In this document: one piece after another, positions 38,537 through 47,799 of the stretch
Layout: every line of letters begins with the position of its first letter
How positions within the stretch are numbered: the first letter of the stretch is position 1
Source of the DNA: Bartonella vinsonii subsp. arupensis OK-94-513
Lineage (GTDB): Bacteria; Pseudomonadota; Alphaproteobacteria; Rhizobiales; Rhizobiaceae
NCBI RefSeq assembly: GCF_000278235.1
Contig: NZ_JH725038.1
Span: 226,607 to 290,606 of the forward strand
DNA length: 64,000 nt
Reading direction: 5' to 3'
Translations under genes and position numbers: made by a program
Notes under the pieces: model-generated
Told to the model about the DNA's origin: nothing
Seen by the model: the letters and a program-made list of their open reading frames with translations, nothing else
Databases searched by the model: none

Positions 38537-39146
38537 AGTTTTTTTGTCCTGATGGGATTTGTTCTAAAGTTGGCATTGTGAGTTTTTGCAATGCCGTTGC
38601 GGAGATGATGGGGGTATCGTATAAGGTCAGAATAAGTCCGAATTCTTTTTGACTAACCACTGCAAGCCAATTACCGATTTGTGGTATTGGTGAGATATTA
38701 ATGCGGAATGAACCATCACTTTCATAGATAATATTGTCAGTATAGAGTTCGAAAGGGATTTCTTTTGGGGACGTATACGCTTTGAGTGATCTGTCAGCTG
38801 TATAAAGTGTAAAGAGGCGGGCTTCAGGGATGTGTCCTTTGAGTAAGTAATGACAATGGGGGTGTAGCGGATGCCCATGGTTATCTTTCCAAATTTGGAA
38901 AATGAGCCCTTCTGTGCGTCCCAGAGAAATATCACTTCGTTTGGCAGTGCGTGCACGAGTATAGGGATCGCTGTTGGCCGTTCCTACCTGAGGATAAGCG
39001 CTCCATTTTCCAATTGTGAAGCGTCCAGAATTATGAAAGGAATTGAGTATATAATCGACACTAAGTGTTCCACATAAAATGGAAAAAACTAAGACAAACA
39101 AGGGAAGAGCAATATAAACAAACATTATAGAATATTTCGAATTCAA
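38529..39146 (-). CDS. DUF1214-family envelope protein
   Basis: Protein of 205 residues with an N-terminal membrane segment, then a periplasmic domain with SGRFTIGKWSAYPQVGTAN, DPYTRARTAKRSDISLGRTE and a repeat of aromatic beta-strand motifs typical of DUF1214. It starts with TTG in the overlap TTGA with the PBP stop codon; an in-frame ATG at 39125 is an alternative. Placement between a peptidoglycan synthase and a DUF1254 gene with overlapping codons suggests shared expression. Function unknown. Confidence 0.82.
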   Translation of the reverse strand: MNSKYSIMFVYIALPLFVLVFSILCGTLSVDYILNSFHNSGRFTIGKWSAYPQVGTANSDPYTRARTAKRSDISLGRTEGLIFQIWKDNHGHPLHPHCHYLLKGHIPEARLFTLYTADRSLKAYTSPKEIPFELYTDNIIYESDGSFRINISPIPQIGNWLAVVSQKEFGLILTLYDTPIISATALQKLTMPTLEQIPSGQKNCD

Positions 39147-41293
39147 TGTGTTAAAGCTCCCATAGTTTTCAGCTTTAAAGAGATTGGAGATGGTTTTTTC
39201 AGATCCTTGTTAATCAGACGCACAATATTCAATGTTTCAGGAGAGAGTGTGTAGGGTATTTGAGGTACAAGATCGGAATCCTTTTGGGAGGGAGTTGTTT
39301 GTGGTTGATAAGGGAGGAGAGAATCTTTAACACCATAGAGTTGTTTGAGCATGATATTTTGGTGAGCATGGAGCATGATGCTATGCCATATCATAGCAGG
39401 GACACCACCACCAAAAGCACGATTCATCGGTGAAAAATTATCATTGCCCATCCATACAGCTCCAGTGTAATTACCAGTAAAGCCAACAAACCACGCATCA
39501 CGATAGGATTGTGATGTTCCAGTTTTTCCAGCAACAAGAGTCATGGGGAGAGCAGCACGTTTCCCGGATCCGCGTGTGGTGACACCAACCATCATTTGGT
39601 TCATATAAGCTGCTGATTGTTCACTGAGAACCCGATATGGTTTATGACCGTTATGTTCGAAGTCCCACACGATCTGTCCATCTGTTGTTCTTATTTGCGT
39701 AAAACCGTGGCGATTTCCAGCCATGCCTCCATTAGCAAAGACATTAAAACCAGTTGCTTGATCCATGGGAGTCATATTGGATGTGCCCAGAACCATTGTT
39801 TTGTGTGATAAAATATGCGCATGAATACCCATACTTTTGATGAGATTGATAATGGGTTGGGTATCGCGGTTAAGATATTGATAGGTAAGATAGACAGGGA
39901 CTGTATTGATGGAAAAGGCTAAAGCAGTGGCTAAGTCGATTTTACCAAGATAATGACCAGAATTATTTTTAGGTGTCCAACCTCCCCAATTGATGGGGGC
40001 ATCTAAGACTATTGTTGAGGGGGACAGTCCATGCTCCATTGCGGCTGCGTAAACATAAGGTTTAAATGAAGAACCAGGTTGCCGGCCGCCTTGTGTTGCT
40101 CTGTTAAATTGACTTTTGCTATAATCTAGTCCTCCAACCATTGCACAAACAGCTCCATTATTGTCAAGTATGACAGTGGCGGCTTGTGTTGCACGATATT
40201 GTTGACCATATTGATGTAAATGATAGGCGATTGCTTCTTCTGCTGCTTTTTGAATATAAGGATCAAGAGTGGTTTGAATGATCAAATTATGGCTGGGGAG
40301 TTGATCATGCATTTTTTTGACTTCATCAAAGACCCAATCAAGAAAATAATCAGGTTGCGTATTTTTTATTTTTGTAACAGGCTTGGCGGGATGACGATGA
40401 GCGTTAATAACTTGGCTCTCTGTCATGAACCCGCTGTTAACAAGATTAGAGAGTACTACATTGGCACGTGTTTGGGCGGCAAAAAGATGACTATGAGGAG
40501 CGTATTTTGTTGGTGCTTTGAAGAGTCCTGCTAACATAGCAGATTCACTAAGAGAGAGATTGCGTATGTTTTTGCCAAAATAAAATTTTGCAGCAGCTGC
40601 CATACCAAAATTGTTTCCACCCATATAGGCTCGGTCAAGATAGAGTTGTAAAATCTGTTTTTTGCTGAAGTTTGCTTCTAACCAAAGGGCAAGATAAGCT
40701 TCTTTGATTTTGCGTGTTATTGTTCGTTCATTTGTTAAAAATAAATTTTTAGCCAATTGTTGTGTAAGGGTTGAACCACCTTGAACTACACTTTTAGCTT
40801 GCATGTTTTGTGAGATTGCTCGTGTAAGACCCTGTAAATCAATCCCCCAGTGATCAAAAAAACGCCTGTCCTCTGTTGCAAGAACCGCTTTAATAACATA
40901 ATCGGGCATTTCTTCAACAGGGACAGAAACAGCTGGTAATGTACCACGGTGACCGATGGGATTTCCATATCGATCTAGAAAAAGAATGGAAAATTTTTTG
41001 AAAGAATGCCAATCTTTTTTTGTCAATTCGAAAACCGATATTCCAACAATGGTGAAAAACGTAAAACCAATCACTCCTAATGTGAGTGTTTCGTCAAGTA
41101 TTTCTACTATAAAGCGTTTCCATCCTCGAATATGAAAATATTGTGAGATAATTTTGATTTTACGCCAGAAAAAATTATTAGCAGAGCGGATATGATAAAG
41201 TGCCGTGTCGAAAAGTGCATCTATTTCAATAAGGGCAGGACTGTGGAAGGGTTTATTGTGTTGTGCTTTCTTTTTTTTAAAAAAGTTAAACAT
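39143..41293 (-). CDS. Class A penicillin-binding protein
   Basis: Bifunctional peptidoglycan synthase of about 716 residues. The cytoplasmic N-terminus of about 65 residues is basic, and a membrane helix follows (about 68-92). The glycosyltransferase family 51 domain shows the catalytic Glu141 in TEDRRFFDHWGID and QGGSTLTQQLAKNLF. The transpeptidase domain has the active-site Ser408 in PGSSFKPY, SIN in FSINTVPV and the KTGTS motif. ATG 41293 is preferred over a TTG ten codons upstream. It heads a unit with DUF1214 and DUF1254 genes through four- and eight-base overlaps. Confidence 0.94.
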   Translation of the reverse strand: MFNFFKKKKAQHNKPFHSPALIEIDALFDTALYHIRSANNFFWRKIKIISQYFHIRGWKRFIVEILDETLTLGVIGFTFFTIVGISVFELTKKDWHSFKKFSILFLDRYGNPIGHRGTLPAVSVPVEEMPDYVIKAVLATEDRRFFDHWGIDLQGLTRAISQNMQAKSVVQGGSTLTQQLAKNLFLTNERTITRKIKEAYLALWLEANFSKKQILQLYLDRAYMGGNNFGMAAAAKFYFGKNIRNLSLSESAMLAGLFKAPTKYAPHSHLFAAQTRANVVLSNLVNSGFMTESQVINAHRHPAKPVTKIKNTQPDYFLDWVFDEVKKMHDQLPSHNLIIQTTLDPYIQKAAEEAIAYHLHQYGQQYRATQAATVILDNNGAVCAMVGGLDYSKSQFNRATQGGRQPGSSFKPYVYAAAMEHGLSPSTIVLDAPINWGGWTPKNNSGHYLGKIDLATALAFSINTVPVYLTYQYLNRDTQPIINLIKSMGIHAHILSHKTMVLGTSNMTPMDQATGFNVFANGGMAGNRHGFTQIRTTDGQIVWDFEHNGHKPYRVLSEQSAAYMNQMMVGVTTRGSGKRAALPMTLVAGKTGTSQSYRDAWFVGFTGNYTGAVWMGNDNFSPMNRAFGGGVPAMIWHSIMLHAHQNIMLKQLYGVKDSLLPYQPQTTPSQKDSDLVPQIPYTLSPETLNIVRLINKDLKKPSPISLKLKTMGALTH

Positions 41294-41641
41294 TGAAAGA
41301 GAGCCCGTAACAAAATGATGCAACCAAATAAATCTATAATGATTATATAGAGTAAAAGGACATTTTTGCTATAGTTATAACAGAGAAAGATTTTTATTTA
41401 GGCTTACGATAAGTTAGTTTTCAAAATTTTATATTCATCTTCTATGCTTATATATTTTTTTATTTTCTCATAATTGTATTCTTCTTTAAAAAATATTTTT
41501 AAAGTTATTAACTTTTAGAAATGTATCTCTTCATTATATTATTACACAGAGAGAAAGTTAGTTTTTATATGTGTGGTTTTGGAATAACTCAAAAAAACAT
41601 TATTCATTTTATATTCAGATAGAATAGAGTATAAAATATCT
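41294..41641. other. Divergent promoter region
   Basis: About 350 AT-rich bases between the leftward PBP gene and the rightward feuN-like gene; promoters for both must be here. No operator sequence can be named. Confidence 0.5.
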
Positions 41642-41875
41642 ATGATGAGAAAATTCTTTTTTGCAATGGTATTGGTTTTTCTAGATGCGGCTTCTGTTCT
41701 AGCTTCTGAGTGTATTGAAATTGGGAGGGGGATTGCTGCCCAAAAAAGTGGGGTTTTGGTGCGTTCAACACCTGTTGTTAAGGAGGGAAGAGATATGTGT
41801 GTGGTTGTGTTCATAGTGCCTGCTCATGAGGGGGAAAAGTTACGTCGTGTTGAGGTTGCTGTTCCTGCTGATTAG
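41642..41875 (+). CDS. feuN: FeuN-like small periplasmic protein
   Basis: Small protein of 77 residues with a signal peptide (core FFFAMVLVFLDAASVLA, cleavage near residue 22), then a short basic/acidic domain ending LRRVEVAVPAD. In Sinorhizobium meliloti a small periplasmic protein, FeuN, encoded immediately upstream of feuP, inhibits the FeuQ kinase. Size, signal peptide and position agree here, and the following gene starts 18 bases after this stop. The assignment rests on context; sequence similarity was not tested. Two adjacent ATG codons make the exact start uncertain by one. Confidence 0.65.
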   Translation: MMRKFFFAMVLVFLDAASVLASECIEIGRGIAAQKSGVLVRSTPVVKEGRDMCVVVFIVPAHEGEKLRRVEVAVPAD

Positions 41876-41893
41876 AACTTGGCATATGTTGTG

Positions 41894-42562
41894 ATGCGTA
41901 TTTTAATTGTTGAAGATGACCGGAATCTCAATCATCAATTAGCAGAAGCTGTAAGAAACGCAGGGTATGTTTCCGATAGTGCTTTTGATGGTGAAGAGGC
42001 TTATTTTTTAGGAATTACAGAGTCTTATGATGCTGTGATTCTCGATATCGGTTTGCCACATAGAGATGGAATTCATATTGTTGAAAAATGGCGTCAAGAA
42101 GGATACTCGATGCCTGTTTTAATGCTTACAGCGCGAGATCGTTGGTCTGATAAGGTGCATGGTATTGATGCAGGTGCTGATGATTATGTTGTTAAGCCAT
42201 TTCATTTAGAGGAAGTGATGGCGCGGTTACGTGCATTAATTCGTCGAGCTACGGGGCATGCGACAAGCACATTATGCTGTGGGAGTGTTTTGTTGGATAC
42301 TAAAACTTCTCGTGTTTTTGTTAATGATCAATTGATTAAATTGACATCCTATGAATTCAGGCTTCTTTCATATCTCATGCATCATTGTGATAGAGTGGTT
42401 TCAAGAACAGAGCTTACTGAACATCTTTATGATCAAGATTTTGACAGGGATTCGAATACGGTAGAAGTTTTTGTAGGAAGGTTACGTAAAAAACTTGGAG
42501 TAGATTTGATTGAGACTATTCGAGGAATGGGTTATCGCGTGAAAACGCTAGGTGATCAATGA
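41894..42562 (+). CDS. feuP: FeuP-like response regulator (OmpR/PhoP family)
   Basis: Response regulator of 222 residues. The receiver domain has the acidic pair Asp8-Asp9, the phosphorylation site Asp51 in AVILDIGLP, and Lys in VVKPFH. The winged-helix DNA-binding domain contains LYDQDFDRDSNTVEVFVGRL. The sequence closely follows the rhizobial FeuP/PhoP type (WSDKVHGIDAGADDYVVKPF). ATG 41894 is chosen; a TTG at 41879 is in frame but less likely. Its stop overlaps the kinase start (ATGA). In S. meliloti FeuPQ controls cyclic glucan export; the target here is not known. Confidence 0.85.
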   Translation: MRILIVEDDRNLNHQLAEAVRNAGYVSDSAFDGEEAYFLGITESYDAVILDIGLPHRDGIHIVEKWRQEGYSMPVLMLTARDRWSDKVHGIDAGADDYVVKPFHLEEVMARLRALIRRATGHATSTLCCGSVLLDTKTSRVFVNDQLIKLTSYEFRLLSYLMHHCDRVVSRTELTEHLYDQDFDRDSNTVEVFVGRLRKKLGVDLIETIRGMGYRVKTLGDQ

Positions 42563-43992
42563 ATGTTTTAAAAAATAAAAACTGGTTTAGGAGGCTATTT
42601 TTTTTCGTTAGTAGATCTCTCAGCTTACGCGTTATGATCTTATCAACATTATGGGTAGTTATTTCGCTTTCATCGATTTCTGCAGTCAGTATTTTATTTT
42701 ATCAGCGTTCAAGTGAACAAAACCTAGAGCGTATCCTTTCTACTCAACTTTATAGTCTTATTGCGACAGTAACGGTCTCGCCTGAGGGGAATTTGGAAGG
42801 AAATGTTGGGATTGATGATATTCGTTATTCTGATCCAAAAACGGGATGGTATTGGGAAGTTGTTGCTCTATCACATAATCTAAAAGGAAGATTGACATCT
42901 CCATCACTGGGAACAGGGAAAATATTTGCACCGAGTGATGTCGATATACCTTTTGATAGTAAATTTTTTCGTTCTTATCGAATAAAGGGCAATAATGGAC
43001 AGAAGTTACAAGTCATTGAGAGTGACGTTGTTCTGGATAATCAAAATCATATTGCGCGTTTTCGCCTTATTGGGAATATTGATGAAGCACATGCACAAGT
43101 ACAAGGATTTAAGCGAACTTTACAAATTTTTCTTTGGAGTTTTGGTATAGGGAGTGTTCTTATCAACATTGCTATTGTTTTATTTAGTTTTCAACCGTTG
43201 AAGCTTATCCAACGAGCATTGAATGATATTCGCGAAGGCAGAAGTGATTATGTGAATACGGATTTAGTAAGCGAAGTTATGCCACTAGCACAAGAAATGA
43301 ATGCACTCATCAAGAATAATCAGCGTATTATTGAACGATTTCGTACACAGGTTGGTAATCTTGCTCATTCGTTGAAAACACCTCTCTCAGTGACTATAAA
43401 TGAGGTTGATAAGATGTGTGGAGAACAGGCTTTTGTGTTGAGAGAGCAAATGCAAATAATGCAAGCTCAAATAAATCATTATCTTCAGCGTGCCCGAATT
43501 GCAGCACAGTGTAATAGTATTGTCTATCAGACATCTGTTCGCACAGTGATTGATCGTTTGGTACGAGTTATGAAAAAACTTAATCCCGAAAAGCAGTTTC
43601 AATTTGTTATGGATGTTGATGATATTATTTTTTCTGGTGAAAAGGAAGATCTAGAAGAAATTGTAGGGAATTTGATTGAGAATGCTGCTCAGTGGTCGCG
43701 CACAAAAGTTCTCATCTCCTGTCATTTAGAAGAAAATGTTAAAGAAACAGAATCTTTTAGTATTCTCGTAGAGGATGATGGCTCTGGTTTAACAGAAGAC
43801 AAAATTGATGAGGCATTAAAAAGGGGGCGCCGGTTTGATGAAAGTAAGCCAGGGACAGGTTTAGGGTTAGCGATTGTTTCAGATATGGTCAATGAATATG
43901 GCGGAAGTCTTTTTTTATCGCGCTCTGACCTAGGAGGATTATATGCAAAAGTTTTATTACCTAAAGCCGAGCATAAAGTATTTTCTCTTTAA
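42559..43992 (+). CDS. feuQ: FeuQ-like sensor histidine kinase
   Basis: Membrane kinase of 477 residues with helices at about residues 25-48 and 188-210 and a periplasmic sensor domain of about 140 residues between them. A HAMP-like linker follows, with the phosphoaccepting His270 in VGNLAHSLKTPLSV and an HATPase domain with NLIENAAQWS, DDGSGL and GTGLGLAIV. The four-base overlap with the regulator gene marks them as cognate partners. A FeuN-like periplasmic protein upstream would be expected to touch the sensor domain. PhoQ-type organisation is the closest parallel. Confidence 0.87.
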   Translation: MNVLKNKNWFRRLFFFVSRSLSLRVMILSTLWVVISLSSISAVSILFYQRSSEQNLERILSTQLYSLIATVTVSPEGNLEGNVGIDDIRYSDPKTGWYWEVVALSHNLKGRLTSPSLGTGKIFAPSDVDIPFDSKFFRSYRIKGNNGQKLQVIESDVVLDNQNHIARFRLIGNIDEAHAQVQGFKRTLQIFLWSFGIGSVLINIAIVLFSFQPLKLIQRALNDIREGRSDYVNTDLVSEVMPLAQEMNALIKNNQRIIERFRTQVGNLAHSLKTPLSVTINEVDKMCGEQAFVLREQMQIMQAQINHYLQRARIAAQCNSIVYQTSVRTVIDRLVRVMKKLNPEKQFQFVMDVDDIIFSGEKEDLEEIVGNLIENAAQWSRTKVLISCHLEENVKETESFSILVEDDGSGLTEDKIDEALKRGRRFDESKPGTGLGLAIVSDMVNEYGGSLFLSRSDLGGLYAKVLLPKAEHKVFSL

Positions 43993-44409
43993 CTGAAATT
44001 ATATATTGAAGTTTTTAAATATGCAGCGTGAATATAAGCAGTGTATGTAGGTAATTTTAGAATTTTCAGGAATATCTGTTTATAATTAAAAGATAGAAAT
44101 AAAGATTTGTTTTTGCGTTTTTGATAAGTAGAAGAATGAACAATAAAGTTTTATGTGCTTTCCACAAGAAAATGGGTTTCTATCGTTTTAAATCAGAATT
44201 TTTGTGCATAAGGGGGGATAGATTAGTTATCCTGTTTTTTTCGTATTGGTAGCAAAATGATACGAGCATTTTTGGCAATATTCTTTCACAATTTTCCGGA
44301 GAATGTTCTTTTTCTTTTACTAATTTTAATTATGGAGAAAAAAGAGCAAGAAGATTAATCTATTGATAATTATAGCCGTATGTATTCGTTTAATTCTAAC
44401 GAGGCTTGC
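43993..44409. other. Spacer before ccmI
   Basis: About 420 bases. It contains a 33-codon frame at 44257-44358 with a hydrophobic LFLLLILI segment and charged end, too short and unsupported to call. The missing N-terminal half of CcmI would map here, but I cannot read recognisable remnants. Confidence 0.45.
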
Positions 44410-44988
44410 ATGCATTATAAGAAAAGACATATTTTAAACGCTCTTAGTATTTTATTTGTTCTTTGTATAACATGGAGTGTTTACAGTTTGACAGGTAATC
44501 CAGAAGTTAAAAGTTATTTTTTTAGTGAATTAATGGATAAGGATCCAAAGGTACTTAGTAAGCATGAACAACTTGTTCGTTTACAAGTGCTTTTTTTTCG
44601 TGCTCCTCATGATGGCAAGCTCGCAGATGCATTAGCAGTAGGATATCTAGAGGAAGGTTATTTTCAGGATGCTGTCAATATTTATTTAGATGCGCTTCGC
44701 TTGAATGGAGAATCCGCTCCAAGGCTTGTTGGGTATGGGTTGGCATTGGTTGGTTATGAGGGTGGAATCATGACACAAGAAGCACAAGATGCTTTTCAAA
44801 AAGCAGCGGATTTAGCGCCAAAAGATTTTTATCCTCGTTTATTATTAGCTGAAGCGTTTCATCAAGCAGGTAAGTCTGCGCAGGCAGTGCGGTTTTTACA
44901 AAATTTTCTTGATACTATGCCTGAAGATTTTTTAGGACGATTGCGTGTTGAAGCCATGATAGCTCAGTTACGTAATTTACAAAATTAA
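44410..44988 (+). CDS. ccmI: CcmI/CycH-like TPR protein, N-terminally short
   Basis: Apocytochrome c chaperone of the maturation system I. The 192 residues have one membrane segment (LSILFVLCITWSVYSL) and a TPR region with DKDPKVLSKHEQLVRLQVLF, YFQDAVNIYLDALRLNGES and FQKAADLAPKDFYPRLLLAE. Family members usually have about 370-410 residues, with an additional N-terminal membrane domain; here only the second membrane helix and the periplasmic TPR part remain. ATG 44410 follows GAGG at 44401-44404; an upstream ATG at 44380 is possible. It is the first gene of the ccmI-E-F-H set. Confidence 0.8.
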   Translation: MHYKKRHILNALSILFVLCITWSVYSLTGNPEVKSYFFSELMDKDPKVLSKHEQLVRLQVLFFRAPHDGKLADALAVGYLEEGYFQDAVNIYLDALRLNGESAPRLVGYGLALVGYEGGIMTQEAQDAFQKAADLAPKDFYPRLLLAEAFHQAGKSAQAVRFLQNFLDTMPEDFLGRLRVEAMIAQLRNLQN

Positions 44989-45329
44989 ATATTAAAAAAG
45001 TAATAGTTATAGAAAGTTTAGACTATTAAATCAGAAGAAATATAAAAATCCAGAAGAGTAAGTAAAGTAGTAGTTAAGGTAGTTTAAGATACGTGACGAA
45101 GAATTTAAAAGACTAAAACCAAGGAATGAAGGATGCGAAAAAATGATTAAGGAATGTGCTAAGGTAGAGTTTCTAGCAAAAGCAACTATTTTATAAAGAA
45201 ATAAAAGGCATTGAGAAGTTCTTCAGGAATGGGAAGATAATGTTGAATTGGACTAAAAAGTTGCACGCATAGATAAGATGTGCGAAGCTCTTATAACGTG
45301 TTTATAAACAAAATTCTCGTAGAGTGTCT
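44989..45329. other. Purine-rich spacer inside the ccm cluster
   Basis: About 340 A/G-rich bases between ccmI and ccmE, where relatives usually have closely spaced genes. No coding frame is credible. It may be a remnant of sequence lost from the cluster or a UTR. Confidence 0.45.
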
Positions 45330-45809
45330 ATGAACAGTCAATTGTTTCATAATTCTCCTTCATTGAGAGCTATTTTAAAGCAACGAAAAAAAAAGCGATT
45401 GCTGATGATTTTATTATGTTGTTTTGTGATAGCGATTGCAGCAAGTCTTCTTATCTATGCAATGCGTAATAAGGTAAGTTTTTTTCGAACACCATCTGAA
45501 ATTACAAGAGAGGATATGCTAACGGGGCGCTCTTTGCGTTTGGGTGGTTTTGTTGAAAAGGGGACTGTTCAATATGTTGGAGAGATGGGCGTTGTTTTTT
45601 TCGTAACGGATAACGTAAAACATGAAAAAGTGATTTTTGATGGAATCTTACCGGATCTTTTTCGTGAAGGTCAGGGGGTTGTTGTAGAAGGTTATTTCAA
45701 TAAGCAGGGTTTTTTTATAGGTACCCGTATTTTAGCAAAACATGATGAGACTTATATGTCTAAAGAAACAGCTCATTACTTGAACAAACGTCACAGTATG
45801 GAGAGATAA
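45330..45809 (+). CDS. ccmE: Cytochrome c-type biogenesis haem chaperone CcmE
   Basis: Periplasmic OB-fold protein that binds haem covalently and passes it to apocytochrome through CcmF/CcmH. The 159-residue protein has an N-terminal membrane anchor ([20 protein letters not shown]), the [12 protein letters not shown] strand and the haem-binding His138 in [12 protein letters not shown] 45330 is preferred over a GTG two codons upstream. Next gene ccmF starts seven bases after its stop. Confidence 0.94.
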   Translation: MNSQLFHNSPSLRAILKQRKKKRLLMILLCCFVIAIAASLLIYAMRNKVSFFRTPSEITREDMLTGRSLRLGGFVEKGTVQYVGEMGVVFFVTDNVKHEKVIFDGILPDLFREGQGVVVEGYFNKQGFFIGTRILAKHDETYMSKETAHYLNKRHSMER

Positions 45810-45816
45810 TTCGATT

Positions 45817-47799
45817 GTGCTTGTTGAACTGGGCCATATTTTTTTATCAGCAGCTTTTGCAGTGAGTTTATTGCAAGCATTTTTACCAGTTTTTGGTATT
45901 TTATGGGGGGAGCGTTCATTGATGCAAATGGTTGTTCCACTCACATATATTACTTTTACATTATTGCTTTTATCTTTTTTTATTATTGTTCATGCCTACT
46001 TAGTATCTGATTTTTCTGTTTTAAATGTTGTTGAGAATAGTCATTCAGAAAAACCAATATTGTATAAAATTACGGGTGTCTGGGGAAACCATGAAGGGTC
46101 GATGTTGTTATGGGTTTTAAGTCTTGCTTTTTTTAGTACATTGATGGCATTGTTTAGCCAACATTTGCCAGAACAGTTTAAGGCACTTATTTTAATTTGC
46201 CAAAGTTGGATTACAAGCGCTTTTCTTTTATTTATTCTTTTTTTATCCAATCCATTTTTACGTGTTCATCCACCGGCATTACAGGGGAATGATCTCAATC
46301 CTCTTTTACAGGATATAGCCCTAGCAATTCATCCACCGCTTCTTTATTTAGGCTATGTTGGTTTTTCAATTTGTTTTTCTTTTGCAATAGCTGCCTTAAT
46401 TACAGGACATGTCGATAAAATTTGGGCACATTGGGTTCGCCCTTGGGTTCTCCTTTCTTGGATTTTTTTGACACTTGGTATCATGGTTGGGTCCTATTGG
46501 GCTTATTATGAGTTAGGATGGGGTGGTTATTGGTTTTGGGATCCAGTCGAAAATGTTTCATTTATGCCATGGCTTTCAGGAACAGCTCTTTTGCACTCTA
46601 CCATAGTTCTTGAAAAGCGGGATACATTGAAAAGCTGGACTTTATTTTTAGCTCTTCTGACTTTTTCTCTTTCTCTGATGGGGACTTTTCTTGTGCGTTC
46701 CGGCCTTTTAATGTCGGTTCATAGTTTTGCTGTTGATCCAGCACGGGGATGGGCAATCCTTGTACTTTTATCTTTCTTCATGGGAGGGGCTTTTTTTCTG
46801 TTTGCTTTGCGCGTACCTGTTTTGCAAACAGGGCGATTATTCCAGCCAATTTCACGTGAAGGCTTTATTATTTTAAATAATTTGTTACTTACAACAATAA
46901 CAGCAACAGTATTGGTTGGTACACTCTACCCTTATTTTATTGAGGTATTCACTGGACAGAAAATTTCCGTAGGTGCTCCTTTTTTTAATCTTACCTGTGG
47001 ACCTTTAATGATGTTATTGTTGTTGTTTGTTCCATTTGGATCAATGATGGCGTGGAAACGTGGTGATATTTTTGCAGTTTTTGAAAGGTTGTGGTTTGTT
47101 TTTGCGTTAGTTTGTGTAGCCTGTTTTATAACATTTTATGCTGCATCTTTTCGTGATATTTTTTCTGCTTTAGGAATTGGACTTTCAGTTTTTGTTTTTT
47201 TAGGCAGTTTAGCAGATCTTTGGGAAAAGAGTGGACACCGCAAGATAGCTTTGTTGATGCGTGTTAAAAGATTTATGGGATTACCATGGTCCGTTTTTGG
47301 TGCAGCAATAGCGCATATGGGATTAGGTGTTACATTGTTTGGTATTGTCTGTGTTGCGACTTTTGGGCAAGAGCGTATTCTCACTACGCACATAGGAGAT
47401 AGGGTCACGATAGCTGGTAAAACCTTGCGTTTGGATGAAGTACGCAATGGCAATGGTCCGAATTATTCTACAATGGATTTTCATTTTACAGTATATGAAA
47501 ATAAAAGCGCTGTGCGTAGGGTAACAGCATCAAAACGATTTTATTCAAGTCAAAATACGTCAACAACAGAAGTTGGTATTCAAAATTATGGCTTATCCCA
47601 ATTATATATTGTGCCGGGACGTATAGATGATCAGGGGCTTGTTTTACATATATGGTGGAAGCCTTACGTAATATGTGTTTGGTTAGGGGCATTCATGATG
47701 GCTATGGGGGGGTGTCTTTCTCTTTTGGGGTATTGGTACCGTATGAGAGCGCATAACAGGAGAGAATGCTTTAAATTTTCTGGAAAAACATTAAGATGA
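45817..47799 (+). CDS. ccmF: Cytochrome c haem lyase subunit CcmF
   Basis: Large inner-membrane protein of 660 residues with about 14-15 helices that attaches haem from CcmE to apocytochrome c. The WWD-like domain WGGYWFWDPVENVSFMPW is near residue 233, and conserved His residues in the loops (VWGNHEGSM, HPPLLYLGYVG) bind the haem. The start is GTG at 45817 with GGAGAG upstream. The stop overlaps the ccmH start (ATGA), confirming an operon. Confidence 0.95.
   Translation: MLVELGHIFLSAAFAVSLLQAFLPVFGILWGERSLMQMVVPLTYITFTLLLLSFFIIVHAYLVSDFSVLNVVENSHSEKPILYKITGVWGNHEGSMLLWVLSLAFFSTLMALFSQHLPEQFKALILICQSWITSAFLLFILFLSNPFLRVHPPALQGNDLNPLLQDIALAIHPPLLYLGYVGFSICFSFAIAALITGHVDKIWAHWVRPWVLLSWIFLTLGIMVGSYWAYYELGWGGYWFWDPVENVSFMPWLSGTALLHSTIVLEKRDTLKSWTLFLALLTFSLSLMGTFLVRSGLLMSVHSFAVDPARGWAILVLLSFFMGGAFFLFALRVPVLQTGRLFQPISREGFIILNNLLLTTITATVLVGTLYPYFIEVFTGQKISVGAPFFNLTCGPLMMLLLLFVPFGSMMAWKRGDIFAVFERLWFVFALVCVACFITFYAASFRDIFSALGIGLSVFVFLGSLADLWEKSGHRKIALLMRVKRFMGLPWSVFGAAIAHMGLGVTLFGIVCVATFGQERILTTHIGDRVTIAGKTLRLDEVRNGNGPNYSTMDFHFTVYENKSAVRRVTASKRFYSSQNTSTTEVGIQNYGLSQLYIVPGRIDDQGLVLHIWWKPYVICVWLGAFMMAMGGCLSLLGYWYRMRAHNRRECFKFSGKTLR

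Noticed and set aside
44257..44358. 33-codon frame with a hydrophobic stretch before ccmI, considered as CcmD or a CcmI N-terminal remnant
   Set aside because: Too short, lacks the conserved features of either protein, and ccmD normally lies in another cluster.
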